Shown here piece after piece: positions 11,509-21,891 of a stretch of 64,000 bases of DNA. Each line of letters starts with the position of its first letter. The stretch's first letter is position 1. Source of the stretch: Balamuthia mandrillaris (lineage: Eukaryota > Discosea > Longamoebia > Balamuthiidae); assembly GCA_031835245.1 (NCBI GenBank), contig JAVKOQ010000071.1, positions 130,001 to 194,000 of the forward strand, given 5' to 3'. Under the pieces are notes generated by a model. It saw only the letters and a list, made by a program, of their open reading frames with translations, had not been told where the DNA came from and did not search any database. Made by a program: the position numbers and the translations under genes.

Positions 11509-11843
11509 TCAGTTCCTAACTTTGATCCATGTACCATTTACCAAAAGCTTCTTGTCTAAGCAAACAACGAAGCGCAAGTATTCCATCCAGTAACAACCTG
11601 TTGTTCGGGCGTTCTCTTTATGTAAAGCAATCGTCTGCAGGTCGTCAGCATCCAATTCTTTAAGCAGCATTGCCTCCTCCTCTTGGTCAAATTCCCTGCT
11701 AGCACATCTTCGCTACGTGCCGGTGGGACCGCCAGCCTTTCCTCCTCTCCGGCGATGACCTCGTTTGCAAGCCGTTCTTTGCTGCAGCATGGTCTCCTGT
11801 TCTTCATCTTGGGGGTTTGCTGCTGCTCCACCGCTTACGAGGC
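11509..11843 (-). other. Possible small gene, interrupted by a stop and a T-run
   Basis: On the minus strand one frame reads NPQDEEQETMLQQRT, then Arg/Gly-rich sequence, a TAG, then REFDQEEEAMLLKELDADD and on to a TGA at 11509-11511. The composition after the TAG looks like real protein. An ATG lies just upstream, before a T12 run, and it would reach this frame only with 11 Ts. An 18-base GT..AG segment around the TAG could be removed without changing frame, but that would be far shorter than other introns here. The upstream flank (ATTTCGCGACGACATG) resembles the flank near 21700. Expression is not shown; it may be a relic. Confidence 0.25.
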
Positions 11844-12038
11844 AAAAAAAAAAAAGGAGATATTTTCATGTCGTCGCGAAATATTAGATCAGGAAAAGAA
11901 GATCTCGGGCAGAAAATTTCAAAACACCAATCAAAAATCAAAAGTTCGAGTGACGAAGGCCGTTGGTGACTGCTGACTTTAGCATGATGTGTGTGTGTGT
12001 CTGTGGTTGTTGTGCTGTATTGTTTCGCCAGCAATGGC

Positions 12039-12689
12039 TCAAAGGTTGTTCTTGAAGGAAGGTTTTCGCTTTTGCATGAAGGCCATCATGGCCTCCACCA
12101 AGTCCTCGCTGTGCAAGAAGGCGGCGTTCCAAAGGCCGACGTGCTGCAAGCCCTCCGCTAGGGTGTGTTCTTCAGCGTATTCCAACACTTTCTTCGTGCC
12201 TTGCACGACCAAAGGAGAGAGGTCGGCGATGGTTTGGGCCATCGCTCTTCCTGCCTCAAGCAGTGCTTCTTTGTCTTTGTAAACCTTTATTTTTGAGCAA
12301 AGTTAGAACAGAATGAAGGCCGTACGACGTCAAAAGAGAATGTATGGATAACAATAAGAAATAAAAGGCAAGAAACGATGAAAGTAAAAAGGTGAGAAAG
12401 AATACCCGAGTGACGAGGCCGTGACGAAGAGAGCGCTCGGCAGAGAGGGGCTCGCTGGTGAAGGCCATCTCACGAGCAACGCCTTTGCCCACTATTCTTG
12501 TTATTCGCTGTAATGTAATGTTATTTCTATGAAAGAGAAGAGCACAAATAGAGAGAGAGAGAGAGAGAACCTGAAGAGTACCAAGGTCAGCAACGATGGC
12601 TAACTTGGTTTCTGCGATGGAAAAGGAGGCATCCTCCGTACAGATCCTTATATCACAAGCTTTTTTTTGATAAATGAGAATAAGAAAAC

Positions 12690-12737
<48 letters not shown>

Positions 12738-13220
12738 GAAACCCGTGACGAGGTCAACACCGCCACCAATGCAATGGCTGTGAACGGCAGCAATGACGGG
12801 CTTCTTGCACTCCTGTATTTGGGTCATGCTGCCCTGCCACTTTTTCAACATCTTCATAAACTCAACGCTGATGGCTGCTCTGCTCTTGCTAGTGTCTTTT
12901 GTTATTTAACGTCAGTTCAAACCAAAAAACAAAACGACACGATTATTTTAAAAAAACGTACCAGGCATCAACAGAGAAGCAGCCTTCAGGTCTAGTCCGG
13001 CAGTGAAGACCCGTCCCTCCGCCCACAATAGCACCACACGGACGGTCTCATCCTCGTCCAGCTCTTTGAAGGCGCGGCCCAACTCCTCGAAGAACGTGGG
13101 GGTCATGGTGTTCAGCTGCTTGGCGCGACAAAGCACCACTTCGGCAACGCCATTGTCCCTCCGGTCGATCCGCAGCGTGGTGTAGGCTGCCACCGCTTGT
13201 TGCGTCTCTCTGGAGGCCAT
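12039..13220 (-). CDS. ECH1: Delta3,5-delta2,4-dienoyl-CoA isomerase (ECH1-like crotonase)
   Basis: This crotonase-fold enzyme shifts double bonds of dienoyl-CoA in beta-oxidation of unsaturated fatty acids. Five exons on the minus strand (13220-12962, 12895-12743, 12659-12571, 12507-12406, 12284-12039) join in phase to 282 residues. Family marks include KQLNTMTPTFFEELGRAF, the oxyanion-hole segment HSHCIGGGVDLVTACDIR, and FSIAETKLAIVADLGTLQ. The Asp after GGGV, the Glu of AETK and the Asp of VADLG match the three acidic residues that mark dienoyl-CoA isomerase and separate it from ordinary enoyl-CoA hydratase. No PTS1 is seen (the end is KNNL) and no clear mitochondrial presequence, so location is uncertain. 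Introns carry (GA)n on the plus strand, (CT)n in the transcript. Confidence 0.9.
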
Positions 13221-13756
13221 CTCTCTCTTTCTTTCTTCGATTTGTCCAAGATCAATTACGTAACCGATCAGATCGTTCTGTGTTTTTTTGAATTGGAGGG
13301 CATTTCGAATCGCGGTGATGACAATTTCATTTTTGTGTTGGCAAGTGTCGGCAAAAAATTTTCCCGCCAAAAATTTCCCCGTAATGAACTGATGGAAACT
13401 TGGCGTTTTTGCTGAGACGCGAGAAAGCGGTAGCAAAGAGAGAGCAGCAGCAGACACAAAAAAAAAAAGATGTGACAAAAAGTATTATTTTGTTTTTTCG
13501 TTTCGCTACTTTTTTTCTACCCCTTTTTTTAAGCCGTATTTGAGAAGGGGGAAAAATAAGACAGAAAGGAAAAAAGTAGCGACAAATCAGATTAGAGGCC
13601 GAAGCAGCAGCTGAAAGGAGTAGTAGCGTTGAGGGCCAAGACCAAAGGGGAAGAACGATCGCGTTGTGAAGCAAGAAAGCTAACCGTATTGGAGAGAGTT
13701 GACTGTGTAAAGAAGGAAAGACGACTACGAAGTTCGGTGCGCCTTCTTTTGGTACA
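13221..13756. promoter_or_regulatory. Divergent promoter region
   Basis: This 536-base gap lies between the isomerase start (minus) and the SYCP2-like start (plus). It contains AAAAATTTTCCCGCC-type sequence at about 13350-13380, T and A runs, and no supported gene. Open frames through it have no domain features. Confidence 0.4.
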
Positions 13757-16700
13757 ATGAATGTAAGATTAGAGTGTTCTTTGGTACAGTTTGGGGCTTC
13801 GATGTGCTCACGCTTACTGTTTACAGCTTGCCCAGGTGCTATCCTCCTCTTCTTCTGTACCCGATATCGTGGTATCTCTTCGCGATTACTTGGCACAGAG
13901 CAAAGGCTCGTCCGGCAATGACGGAGACAAACTAGACAACGAGACCTGCTCCAAACTTTGTGCTTTGCTCGTTCAGGTAGTGCTTCTCTCTGCTTTCTTC
14001 TGGACCTTGTCTGCTTACAGTTACACCTGTGAACAGGAAACAACGCAAGGCAACTACGAGCACGCTTTGGAATTTCTTCAGTGCCTTGAAGTCTTACTGG
14101 ACGATGACTCTGGACAACAGCTCCAAGTGGCCCTTTCCAGCAACATCGTCGCTACCTTTGGTAAATACAAACACTGCCCCATCTCTTCTCTTTCCAATTA
14201 TTTAGGCTTAGTTTTCATACTTCTTGTTGTTTGTCTTTTAGCAACAGTGTATGAAAAAATCAAAGACGATGCTAGCCCTGGCGCTGTTGCTCTCTTGAGT
14301 GATTTGTTTTCTTGTCTGGAGGATCTATGCCAAGCAAAGACAGGTCAGATTGAAGTGGGACGATGCCTGTCACAGGAGTTGATGCGGTGGGCCATTGGAG
14401 GGGTATCGAGAGCTGACAGGACAACAGAAGATGTAGTTCAGCTACGATGGAAGGCTGTTGGTGCCCTGAATGCCCTACTGGCCCGATGCAAAGAGAACCA
14501 TCAGCGCATTCGCTCATGTGGCGACTATCGAAGCAATCTGTATCATATCCTCTTTCTCTTCCTCTCTGTTCGCTTCTTACCTACTCACTCGTCGCTCTTC
14601 TCCAGTTTGCGACTTTGTCAAGAGTTAAAAACGATGGATGGTAACGTAATTACGCTACATTTTTCTAAATTGTGAGTTACACCTAACGTTGCCCTTCCCT
14701 TCAACATCAGATTATCCTACTCAAGTTTTGTTGTTAGAAGTTGTATACAGAATCGCGCGCTCAGAAACCGAGGACACCCTTGCTCCTGCGTTTGGCGACT
14801 TGACCTTTGCACAACAGTTCAAACGCATCAAAAGCCAAACATTCGTGCAGAACGGTCGTGACTTTCTATGTTTCCTGAATTCTATGCAAGGAGAAAAACA
14901 GATGTTAGTCTTTTTTACCTTCCTTCCTTTTTTTTTTCTATTTTTCACCTTTTGATATGATGGGACAACAGCATTCATACTTTCCAAGTGAAGAAGCTGA
15001 GTCTGAATGGCGTTGGTTTTGGTCCTTTGCATCTTTATTTTGGCGTTCGCGACTTTGTGTTTTGGATATCACCAACCGCGTCATCATCTCCTGAGGTGAG
15101 AGGAGCACCTTTTCTCTCTTTCTGCATCTATCTTCTCTCTTCTCTCTTTCCTCATACTAATCTCTTCATTCAAAACTTAGTTGTTTGACGAAGATGACGA
15201 CAGCATCCTCATTAGAATACGATACAGTGATATCCAATCGCTTCAACTACACGTTAAGTGCTTGAATATCGTTACCACTGACGTTGAGGTCCTGCCAGAG
15301 GTACACATTATCTCTCCCTTTCGTTGTTGGTTGTCCGTGTTCTGTCGTCTTTGTTTTGTCATATTTTATTGTTTGTGCTCATTTGATTCGTTACCGTAAA
15401 GGTCAAACCAAAGCAAGGAAAAAACGAAATCAAATTGGAACTTGCCTCACCTGCGTTGCAAACCATTCAACGTTTTATTTTCCCTCGTATTCAGGTACGT
15501 TCGGTTCGCTAGTTCTCTTCTCTCTTCTCTCTCATGATATCTTCGCGACAGGAGAGTACAAAGGGCAAAGCAAAGATAGTGATACGAAGAAAAGCTTCGT
15601 GTGCAATCCTTCCGCAGCTGCCATTTCAGACTGTTCCTTCTTCTCCCTCTTCCTCTGGCCAACGAACTCACGCAAGCCCTTCTTATCCTCCTACCCAACT
15701 TATCGTCATCGAAGATGTTGAACAACAACAGCAACAACAAGAACAAATCCGGGAAGGCATTGTCGATGACATGGAAACAACACAAAAAGAGAAGGAAGAC
15801 GATCATTGCAGCCCGAAACGACATCACACGAATTGCGACGACGTTGATGATAATAATGACGACGAGAATGATAATGATAATCATGTTCAAACTCAAAGAA
15901 CAGATGGTAAAGGTGATGAAGGAGAAAATGTGGTTGAGAGAGGAGCAGAAGATAAGTTTGAAAAGGTGCAACAAAAACGAAGAAAGCTTAGCAGTAGGGA
16001 TGTGACGCAACAGTCCTCGACCCGATCAGCAACAAGAAGTGCTTCGATAGCTACAGCGGCATCAACGACCAATGAAAAGGCGTTAACCTCGCGAAGAAAA
16101 ACTCAGAGAAAAAAAGGTTCTTCTCCTCGACCTTCTCCGAGAAATGCTTCAATGAAGAGGGACGAAGCAATGTGGAAAACGCATGAATCAAGGTCTTCAT
16201 TTTCCTCCAACAAGAACATGGCATCAAGAAGAAGCGCTGCCGATGAGCGTTCGATGGACCATACTTGCTACTTTGGCGAGGATGAGAGGGATGCGATGCG
16301 CGCTTTTGCTTCTTCTACTTCGCTGTCGAGTCAAGTTTCCTTTTACAAAGGTTTTTCTGCCGAAGATGGCCTAGGGTTTGTTCTTTTTTTCGCTTTTCTC
16401 TTATTTATTATTATTAACAAAATCAATAGAGACATTTGTTCATTGATGCAGACGCTTCATGAAAAGATCGACCAAAAGGCTGCCACTAATATCCACAAGC
16501 TGAGCATCATGTCAGAGGAAGCCGCTGAGAAGATTGAAAGGGATATGAACCAACTCCAAACTAAAATTCGTACTGCGCGGTATCTATGCTGCTTCCTCTC
16601 TCCTGTTCTGCATGCTTGTTGAATGCATTTTTAATTGTGCCATCAACAGGGAAAAAGTAGCCAGTGAACGAACTGTTGCTTTAGCGAAGACAACTGCTGC

Positions 16701-17191
16701 CATGAAAGGTTCGAAAATGTTTACAGCTTTTCGGTTTGTGCACACGGCTAACAAACCCAAACAGAAAACAAAAAGAGATGGCAGGCGGCTTGGGCACAAT
16801 TCGCACAAGTACAAGAAACATTGGAGAGACATAAGCAAGAGCATCAAGACCTATGGCGACAATTCACGCGCGAAAGAGAGGATTTCACCAAACAAATGGA
16901 ACACATTGGTTTGCATTCCTTCTCTTCTGTTAGCCTTGTGCCGCTAGCTAATGTCAACAAAAATAGAGAGGCGATCAGAGCAAGCATTTGAGGCGTTGTT
17001 GCAGCGCGCAAGAGAGGAACAAGAAGCGCTGCAACAAAAGGCACTGCAGGTCAAAAGGGTACATTTGCTCTTCTTCACGTTCTTCATGAATGAACGACGA
17101 CTGATATTCCCACGAATGACAGGACAACAGCATGCTCCAAACGTTCTCCAAAGGGCTCATGGTCAACAACCTCTTCGCCAAAGAGCAGTGA
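13757..17191 (+). CDS. SYCP2-like meiotic chromosome axis protein
   Basis: The exon chain starts with a six-base coding exon (ATG AAT at 13757-13762, donor GTAAGA) joined to LAQVLSSSSSVPD at 13827. The N-terminal part is helical and armadillo-like (QVLLLEVVYRIARSETEDT near 14700). A beta-rich segment follows (HTFQVKKLSLNGVGFGPL, YFGVRDFVFWI, LIRIRYSDIQSLQL), which fits the Spt16M-like domain of SYCP2. Then comes a long Ser/Arg/Asp-rich disordered region (15560-16330) and a C-terminal coiled coil (TLHEKIDQKAATNIHKLSIM, WQAAWAQFAQVQETLERHKQ, EQAFEALLQRAREEQEALQQ), ending in a short exon with FSKGLMVNNLFAKEQ and TGA at 17189-17191. This domain order is that of SYCP2/axis-core proteins that organise meiotic chromosome loops. 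Sequence identity is low, so the call rests on fold order. Length is roughly 900 residues. Confidence 0.6.
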
Positions 17192-17489
17192 GAAGAAAAG
17201 AATGGCGCCTCCTCCTTAAACATCACAAAAAACCAACCAACCTCAACTTCACCAGCACATCACATGTACACCACGGCAAACAAAACAAAGTTGCAAAAAC
17301 TGCACAAGACAGAGAGCGCAGAGAGAGAGAGAGAGAGAGAGAGACTAAGCGAGGTGCCCTAATCGGTTCTTTATTGGATTAAGTGCGTCTTCGGTCCTGA
17401 ACCGTTCCTCACCCTCGAGCAGCTTTCCGGTTTAACTTTTTTTTTTACCCAAATCACGGTGCTAAGGTTCTCGAAGAAGAATCCATTGT
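17192..17489. other. Convergent 3' flanks with a (GA)n tract
   Basis: This stretch lies between the stop of the SYCP2-like gene and the stop of eS27, which point toward each other. It contains a (GA)n run at about 17320-17344 and no supported gene. Confidence 0.5.
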
Positions 17490-17825
17490 TTATTCCACCT
17501 TTCGTCGGAAACGGCAGCCCTCCGTCAAGCGGCAGCGTCCGCCAGTAGGTTGGCAAAGAACAGTTGTGCAGCCGGCACAGAGAACGACGGTTTGAGCCTG
17601 AGGTGAAAAGAGCAGCGGTTTGATCAGGATTTTGATAAAATTGGGGAAAATGTAGTGGATCGAGAGGATAGAAGTGCAACTTACGTGAGAGAAAACGGTG
17701 GTGACGTTGTAGCAGCCAGGGCACTTCACGTCCATGAAGTAGCTGTTGGGGCTTTGCACCAAGCGCTTCAGCTTGTGCTTCCTGGCTTCCTCTTCAGGGC
17801 TGGGGTGGAGAAGGTCACGGTTCAT
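17490..17825 (-). CDS. RPS27: 40S ribosomal protein eS27
   Basis: This is a small-subunit ribosomal protein of 82 residues. Exons 17825-17685 and 17597-17490 join at a GTAAGT donor in phase. The sequence has the hallmark segment [20 protein letters not shown], then [20 protein letters not shown] and [17 protein letters not shown]. The four zinc-binding cysteines (CPGC and CAGC) are intact. The family is about 84 residues, so the protein is full length. The ATG at 17825 sits two bases after an intron acceptor. A donor at 18048-18047 with GTATGC implies a 5'-UTR intron of about 220 bases, as is common in ribosomal protein genes. Confidence 0.96.
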   Translation of the reverse strand: MNRDLLHPSPEEEARKHKLKRLVQSPNSYFMDVKCPGCYNVTTVFSHVSCTSILSIHYIFPNFIKILIKPLLFSPQAQTVVLCAGCTTVLCQPTGGRCRLTEGCRFRRKVE

Positions 17826-17827
17826 GG

Positions 17828-18048
17828 CTGCAAAAAAGAAGAGATCATAAGTTTGATTCGAAATAATCAAAGCAACACAATAATACCACAAAACAAACGG
17901 ATGCCGTAAAAACAACAAAAGGATGCCAAAGATCATAATTTTGCGATACCACACACAAAGACGGACAGCGATTCACAAACAGAACAAGCTCGAACGGCAA
18001 AAGGAACACAAACAAGAGTAAAAAATAGAAAGAGGCAAAGATGCATAC
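17828..18048 (-). other. 5'-UTR intron of eS27
   Basis: The donor GTATGC (revcomp at 18048) and the acceptor TTTTTTGCAG just before CCATGAACC delimit a 221-base intron lying wholly upstream of the start codon. Confidence 0.6.
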
Positions 18049-18059
18049 CTGCTCTGTGG

Positions 18060-18266
18060 GTAGGGTCGAGGTGCGGGTGGGTATCCTAACTTTTTTTGAC
18101 TGAACAAGAGAGAAGAGGGGGAAGGATGGGGATACGCGAGGACGCCTCTTTTTTTTTGATTGTAGGAACCCACGTAAAATTTTGCAAATGACCCCTCTGA
18201 ATATCTGAAATTTCCAGATGTCGACGAAGATATTTTGTGTCGACACGAAAGCAAAAAGAAAGAAAG
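18060..18266. promoter_or_regulatory. Divergent promoter with two GTCGAC elements
   Basis: The gap between the eS27 5' exon and the BLOC1S4-like start contains ATGTCGACG at 18218-18226 and the perfect palindrome TGTCGACA at 18238-18245, next to GAAATTTCC and AAGATATTTTG. The same element recurs near other starts in this window. Confidence 0.5.
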
Positions 18267-18960
18267 ATGTCTTTGGCGGAGGAGGAGACAGAGTTGGAGC
18301 GAGAACGAGCGTTGCGTGGCCAAAAGGCTCTGCACGATGCTGCCGTGACGTACGCTCGGTACCTGGAGCCTTCATCAAAAACGCTATCGCAGGTACAACC
18401 AACCGAATTCGAATCCGTTTTTCTTTGTGTTAAACTTACTATGCTCTCTGGCTTAAAAGATTAAAACCATCGATGATGCGGTTGAAAATATGTTAGCCAG
18501 ACTGGAAGAGTTTACTGCCCTCCTCAACTCGGTATGTTTGTTCGCCCATCTTTTTTTGTTTGTTGAGAACCACAGTAGAAACCTTACGATTTTCAAAGAT
18601 TGGAAAAGAGAAAGATCAGATCACAGAGAAGCTGATTCCTTTGTTGCTCGTGAAGGCCAAACAACTTGAGTCTCTGTTCACTGTCATTGACACTTTTCAG
18701 GTTCTTTCCTTTCTCTCTCTCTCTTTCATTTATATGTTTTTATTTATCAATAAAAAAGAGTTATGTGGATGCTGTGAAGAACTCGGTCGACCAGATGGAG
18801 GAACGAGTGCAAAAAACGGAAGATAAGTACAACCAGCTCAACCCCACATCCATCGGCAAAGTTCTTGGCGCCTTCCGATTGGTTTGTTATCGCTCTTCTC
18901 TTCTCTTCTCTCTCTCCCTCTCTCTCCCTCTCCCTCGCTGTCTTACGGTCTCTCGTTTGC

Positions 18961-18993
<33 letters not shown>

Positions 18994-18995
18994 CG

Positions 18996-19033
<38 letters not shown>

Positions 19034-19343
19034 TGTTGTCTCTTTCAGTTTTGTTTCTGTTCTTCTTATCCTTGTTGCTTGCAAACTTAAACAGAGAAGT
19101 ACGTCTTTGACCCAACGACGAAGCGCCAACACCGCCAACGCCACACAAGACACAAACGACTCCACCACTACCACAACGACAGAAGAGGAACAAAAGAACA
19201 ACAACAACAAAGAGAAAGAGCAGGAGCAAGAAGAGGTGGTGGGTGCCATGCCGACGTGGGACCCGCAAACCATCAACATCATCAACACGGCAGAGCTGTT
19301 GAACTTGAAACAAAGCCTTTTGGCTGGTTTAAGCTCCTCTTGA
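18267..19343 (+). CDS. BLOC1S4: BLOC-1 subunit 4 (cappuccino)-like coiled-coil protein
   Basis: Exons 18267-18392, 18460-18531, 18599-18700, 18759-18881 and 19095-19343 join in phase to 223 residues. Residues about 45-140 form a continuous amphipathic coiled coil (VENMLARLEEFTALLNSI, KAKQLESLFTVIDTFQSYVD, VKNSVDQMEERVQKTE). Its order matches BLOC1S4: a LARLEEF start, then a KA..L..L...I..FQ..V segment, then a MEE..VQK.E segment. BLOC-1 acts in endosome-to-lysosome-related organelle sorting. The last exon is Thr/Glu/Asn-rich low complexity ending in TWDPQTINIINTAELLNL. An alternative acceptor two bases further on would give another tail starting KYVFDPTTK, so the C-terminus is less certain. 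The last intron is dominated by (CT)n. Confidence 0.65.
18899..19032. repeat. (CT)n tract in the last intron of the BLOC1S4-like gene
   Basis: Almost continuous CT/CTCC repeats lie on the sense strand and fill most of the intron between 18882 and 19094. Confidence 0.9.
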
Positions 19344-19490
19344 AACTGATGGAAGCAAGAGAAGAGAACATCCGTGAAACATGTAACAAACACATCTCTT
19401 TTTTCTTTCTCTTTTATACGCACAAAAAAAACAAGAAAGAGAGGAGAGAAAAAAAAGATATCACCGAAAGAAGTAAAAGTGGCACCGTTT

Positions 19491-21569
19491 TTAGTTGGCG
19501 AGTCCCAAAACTTTGCCTTTGCCTTTGCGGCCTCCTTTTCTGCCAAGACCTGGCGGCCTGGCGTCCATGTCAAAGTCGGGGCCGAGCTCGCCCCAGCGTC
19601 CTCCTCCTTGTCTCTCATGCATTGCCGTCTTTTTAAGTAGGAAGAGAGTGAGCAAAAAAGTATGCAAGAAGAAGAAGAAAGGAAGAAGAACAAGAAGGAC
19701 AACATGCAGAACGAAGGGAAGAACAGCGAAAAGAACGAAAAAGAATGAATGGGAAAACAAGGAAAGTACCTTTTGCAGGTAAGGAATGCTAGATGAGATC
19801 TCTTGGTCGACTGTCTTAAGTTTGCGAGCCATGTCGATCGAGTTGTGAATCTGTAGGTCCAAAAAGTTCAGCATGTCGTTCGTGTTGTAGGCCTCCGGGC
19901 TTTCATGGAAGGACACCATGCCGCCCTTTTGGTCCACAGTTGCAAAGATCTTTCCTTCTTCAATCTTTTGTTTGTGATGGAAACGAGTAAGAAAAAGAAG
20001 CAACAGAAAGTTAGAAAAGAACAGAAAAGAAAAGAAGTGCAGAGAAGGCAGCTTGGCAAGAAGGAGAGAAAGAGAAAGTAATCTCAAAAAGACGAACCAT
20101 GCCCAAAATAGCCTTTTCGGCATCCTTAGGGGAGGCTAGCTTTACAGTTTCGGCGATTTGGTCAAGAGACAAGGTAAGATAGGTTTGTGTGTGTCGGTTG
20201 ATGTTGCTGCGGTACAGAGCTTGGATACATTGCTTCACCAAACCAAAGTTGTTGTCCTGTTTTTGTTTCGTTGCAATATTAAAACGAAATGTCAGTTTGA
20301 AGTGTAAACTATGACATACGAAAGAAGGGAAACAGAAAAGCAGTCGCAGATAAAGGAGGGAAGGAAGAAAGTACCTTTTGGAAGGCCTCAGCATGTTGAG
20401 TGGCTACTTTGTGGACCTCATCTGTGCTGCGTGTAGCGAAAGCGTTGATGAGCTCCTGGTACTGAGGGCAGGCACTCTTAAGGTAACGCTGTACAACGGA
20501 AGGAGTGTACTTGGGCACTGGTGCCAACTGAAAAAGAAAAAAAGGATATCATAAAGAAACGTTGTAAATAAGTAAATGAGCAAGAAGAAAGAATCCAGGC
20601 AGAGTTACCGTTCCGTGCAGAAGAAGAGACACCAAAACGAATTTCTTGTAGCACTCTACCATCACTGCGCTCAATACAACAGCTGGAGCGGAGAAGCCCT
20701 TTTCGTGTAACAACAAACAAGTAAGAAAAAGTAAACGCCCGAGAGAAGAGAGAACGGACACAAGATAAAAGAGAAGAGAGAACACAAACCTGCTTGAAGA
20801 ACTCAAGCGCCTGCTCGAACTGCTTAACACCAACATAGACCATGCCGCCATAGTAAAAGTATCGCAGCAGGTCCACTGGCTTGAAGCCGTACCTCTCAGG
20901 GTCAGCAATGGCCAGGACCTCCTCCGCCAGGACGGGCAGCGCGGCGCGGTAGTCCTTGGCCAGGAGGCACATTTGCAGAAAGTCGGCGTGGAGAGGGGTG
21001 AGCGTGTCCGAGTTGGGCCTCAGCTTCTGGAGGGCCATCCGGAGGGGGCGGATGCAGGCCAACGCTCTGCCTTCGTTGCGGTAGATCTCGGCGTAGCGGC
21101 TGCATACTCTGGAGACTGCACGATCATAGTGGGGGTGAGTGAAAGAAGAGAGAAAGAGGAAGAGGAAGGAGAAGAGAGAACGAGAAGAAAAAAAACTGGA
21201 ACGAACATTTGAAAGGACTCAAACGGATCTGTTGTGTGTTGCCTTCTTTGATGAGGCGAGAAACTTGGCCCACGAAAGTGAGCGGGTCAGAAGAAGCCAC
21301 CACGGCCTTAATGCCACTAATTGGAGAGAAAGAGATATAAGTAATTTTTTAAAAAAGAGAGAACCAAAGTGGAATCGTGCGTGGACGTACAGGATGTGAA
21401 TCCACGCCAAAGTGTTCAGGTTAGGGTCCAAAATGGAGAGGATCTCATCGAGGTGAGGCAGGTTCTTGAACAACAATTCCTCGTTCTTCTTCAACAGACC
21501 CTGCAGGTTCTTGAGCTCCTTCTCATCCTTGGGATCCACGCTCTGGATGGCGTTTATGAGCTTGTCCAT
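19491..21569 (-). CDS. CSN3: COP9 signalosome subunit 3
   Basis: CSN3 is a PCI-domain scaffold subunit of the signalosome that removes NEDD8 from cullins. The start is the ATG at 21569 (MDKLINAIQSVDPKDEKEL) and the stop is at 19491. Exons read LGIKAVVASSDPLTFVGQV, then VCSRYAEIYRNEGRALACIR, FLQMCLLAKDYRAALPVL, GFKPVDLLRYFYYGGMVY, then the segment with YTPSVVQRYLKSACPQYQ. The PCI winged helix follows (QTYLTLSLDQIAETVKLASP, then EEGKIFATVDQKGGMVSFHE). The C-terminal tail is Gly/Arg/Lys-rich. Seven or more short introns are present; the first donor is GTACGT at 21390. The position of YYGGMVYVG distinguishes CSN3 from its proteasome relative RPN3. Confidence 0.9.
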
Positions 21570-21891
21570 TGTTGTCGGTAGCTTGTTCGTAGGTGTTGCT
21601 ACGCGAAATCAAATCTTATTTTTTCTCGCCCCTCCCACAGGAGTCCTCTGCTTTGCTTTCGCAGAATGCCCAAAGAGGGAAAAATGACCCCTTTTGCATT
21701 TATCATGTCGTCGTGAATAGGACCTGTCGGCACAAAATTTGTCCGCAGAATTTTTGATGTCGACAATTTTATATCTGAAGAAGGAAGAGCAGAGTAGAGA
21801 AGTAAGGAAGAGCACTCTGCAGCAAAGCATGTTCTTTTTGTTTTTTTTCTCTTCCTTCCTCGGCAGATTTTTTTCCCCATGTTTATTCTTC
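21570..21891 (-). promoter_or_regulatory. Promoter region of CSN3 with TGTCGACA
   Basis: This gap separates the CSN3 start from the stop of the beta-mannosidase gene upstream of it on the same strand. It carries ATGTCGTCGTGAA at about 21704-21716 and TGTCGACA at 21758-21765, plus short AAATTT and AATTTTT blocks. A very similar set (ATGTCGTCGCGAA, then GCAGAAAATTT) occurs at 11869-11920. Confidence 0.45.

Noticed and set aside
18747..19313. A 188-codon minus-strand frame rich in Arg/Glu
   Set aside because: It is antisense to the BLOC1S4-like gene and comes from translating (GA)n repeats.
19095..19343. Alternative C-terminus KYVFDPTTKRQ for the BLOC1S4-like protein
   Set aside because: It needs an acceptor two bases downstream and gives a His/Arg-rich tail typical of an off-frame; the in-phase tail with TWDPQTINIINTAEL looks more natural, though this is not proven.
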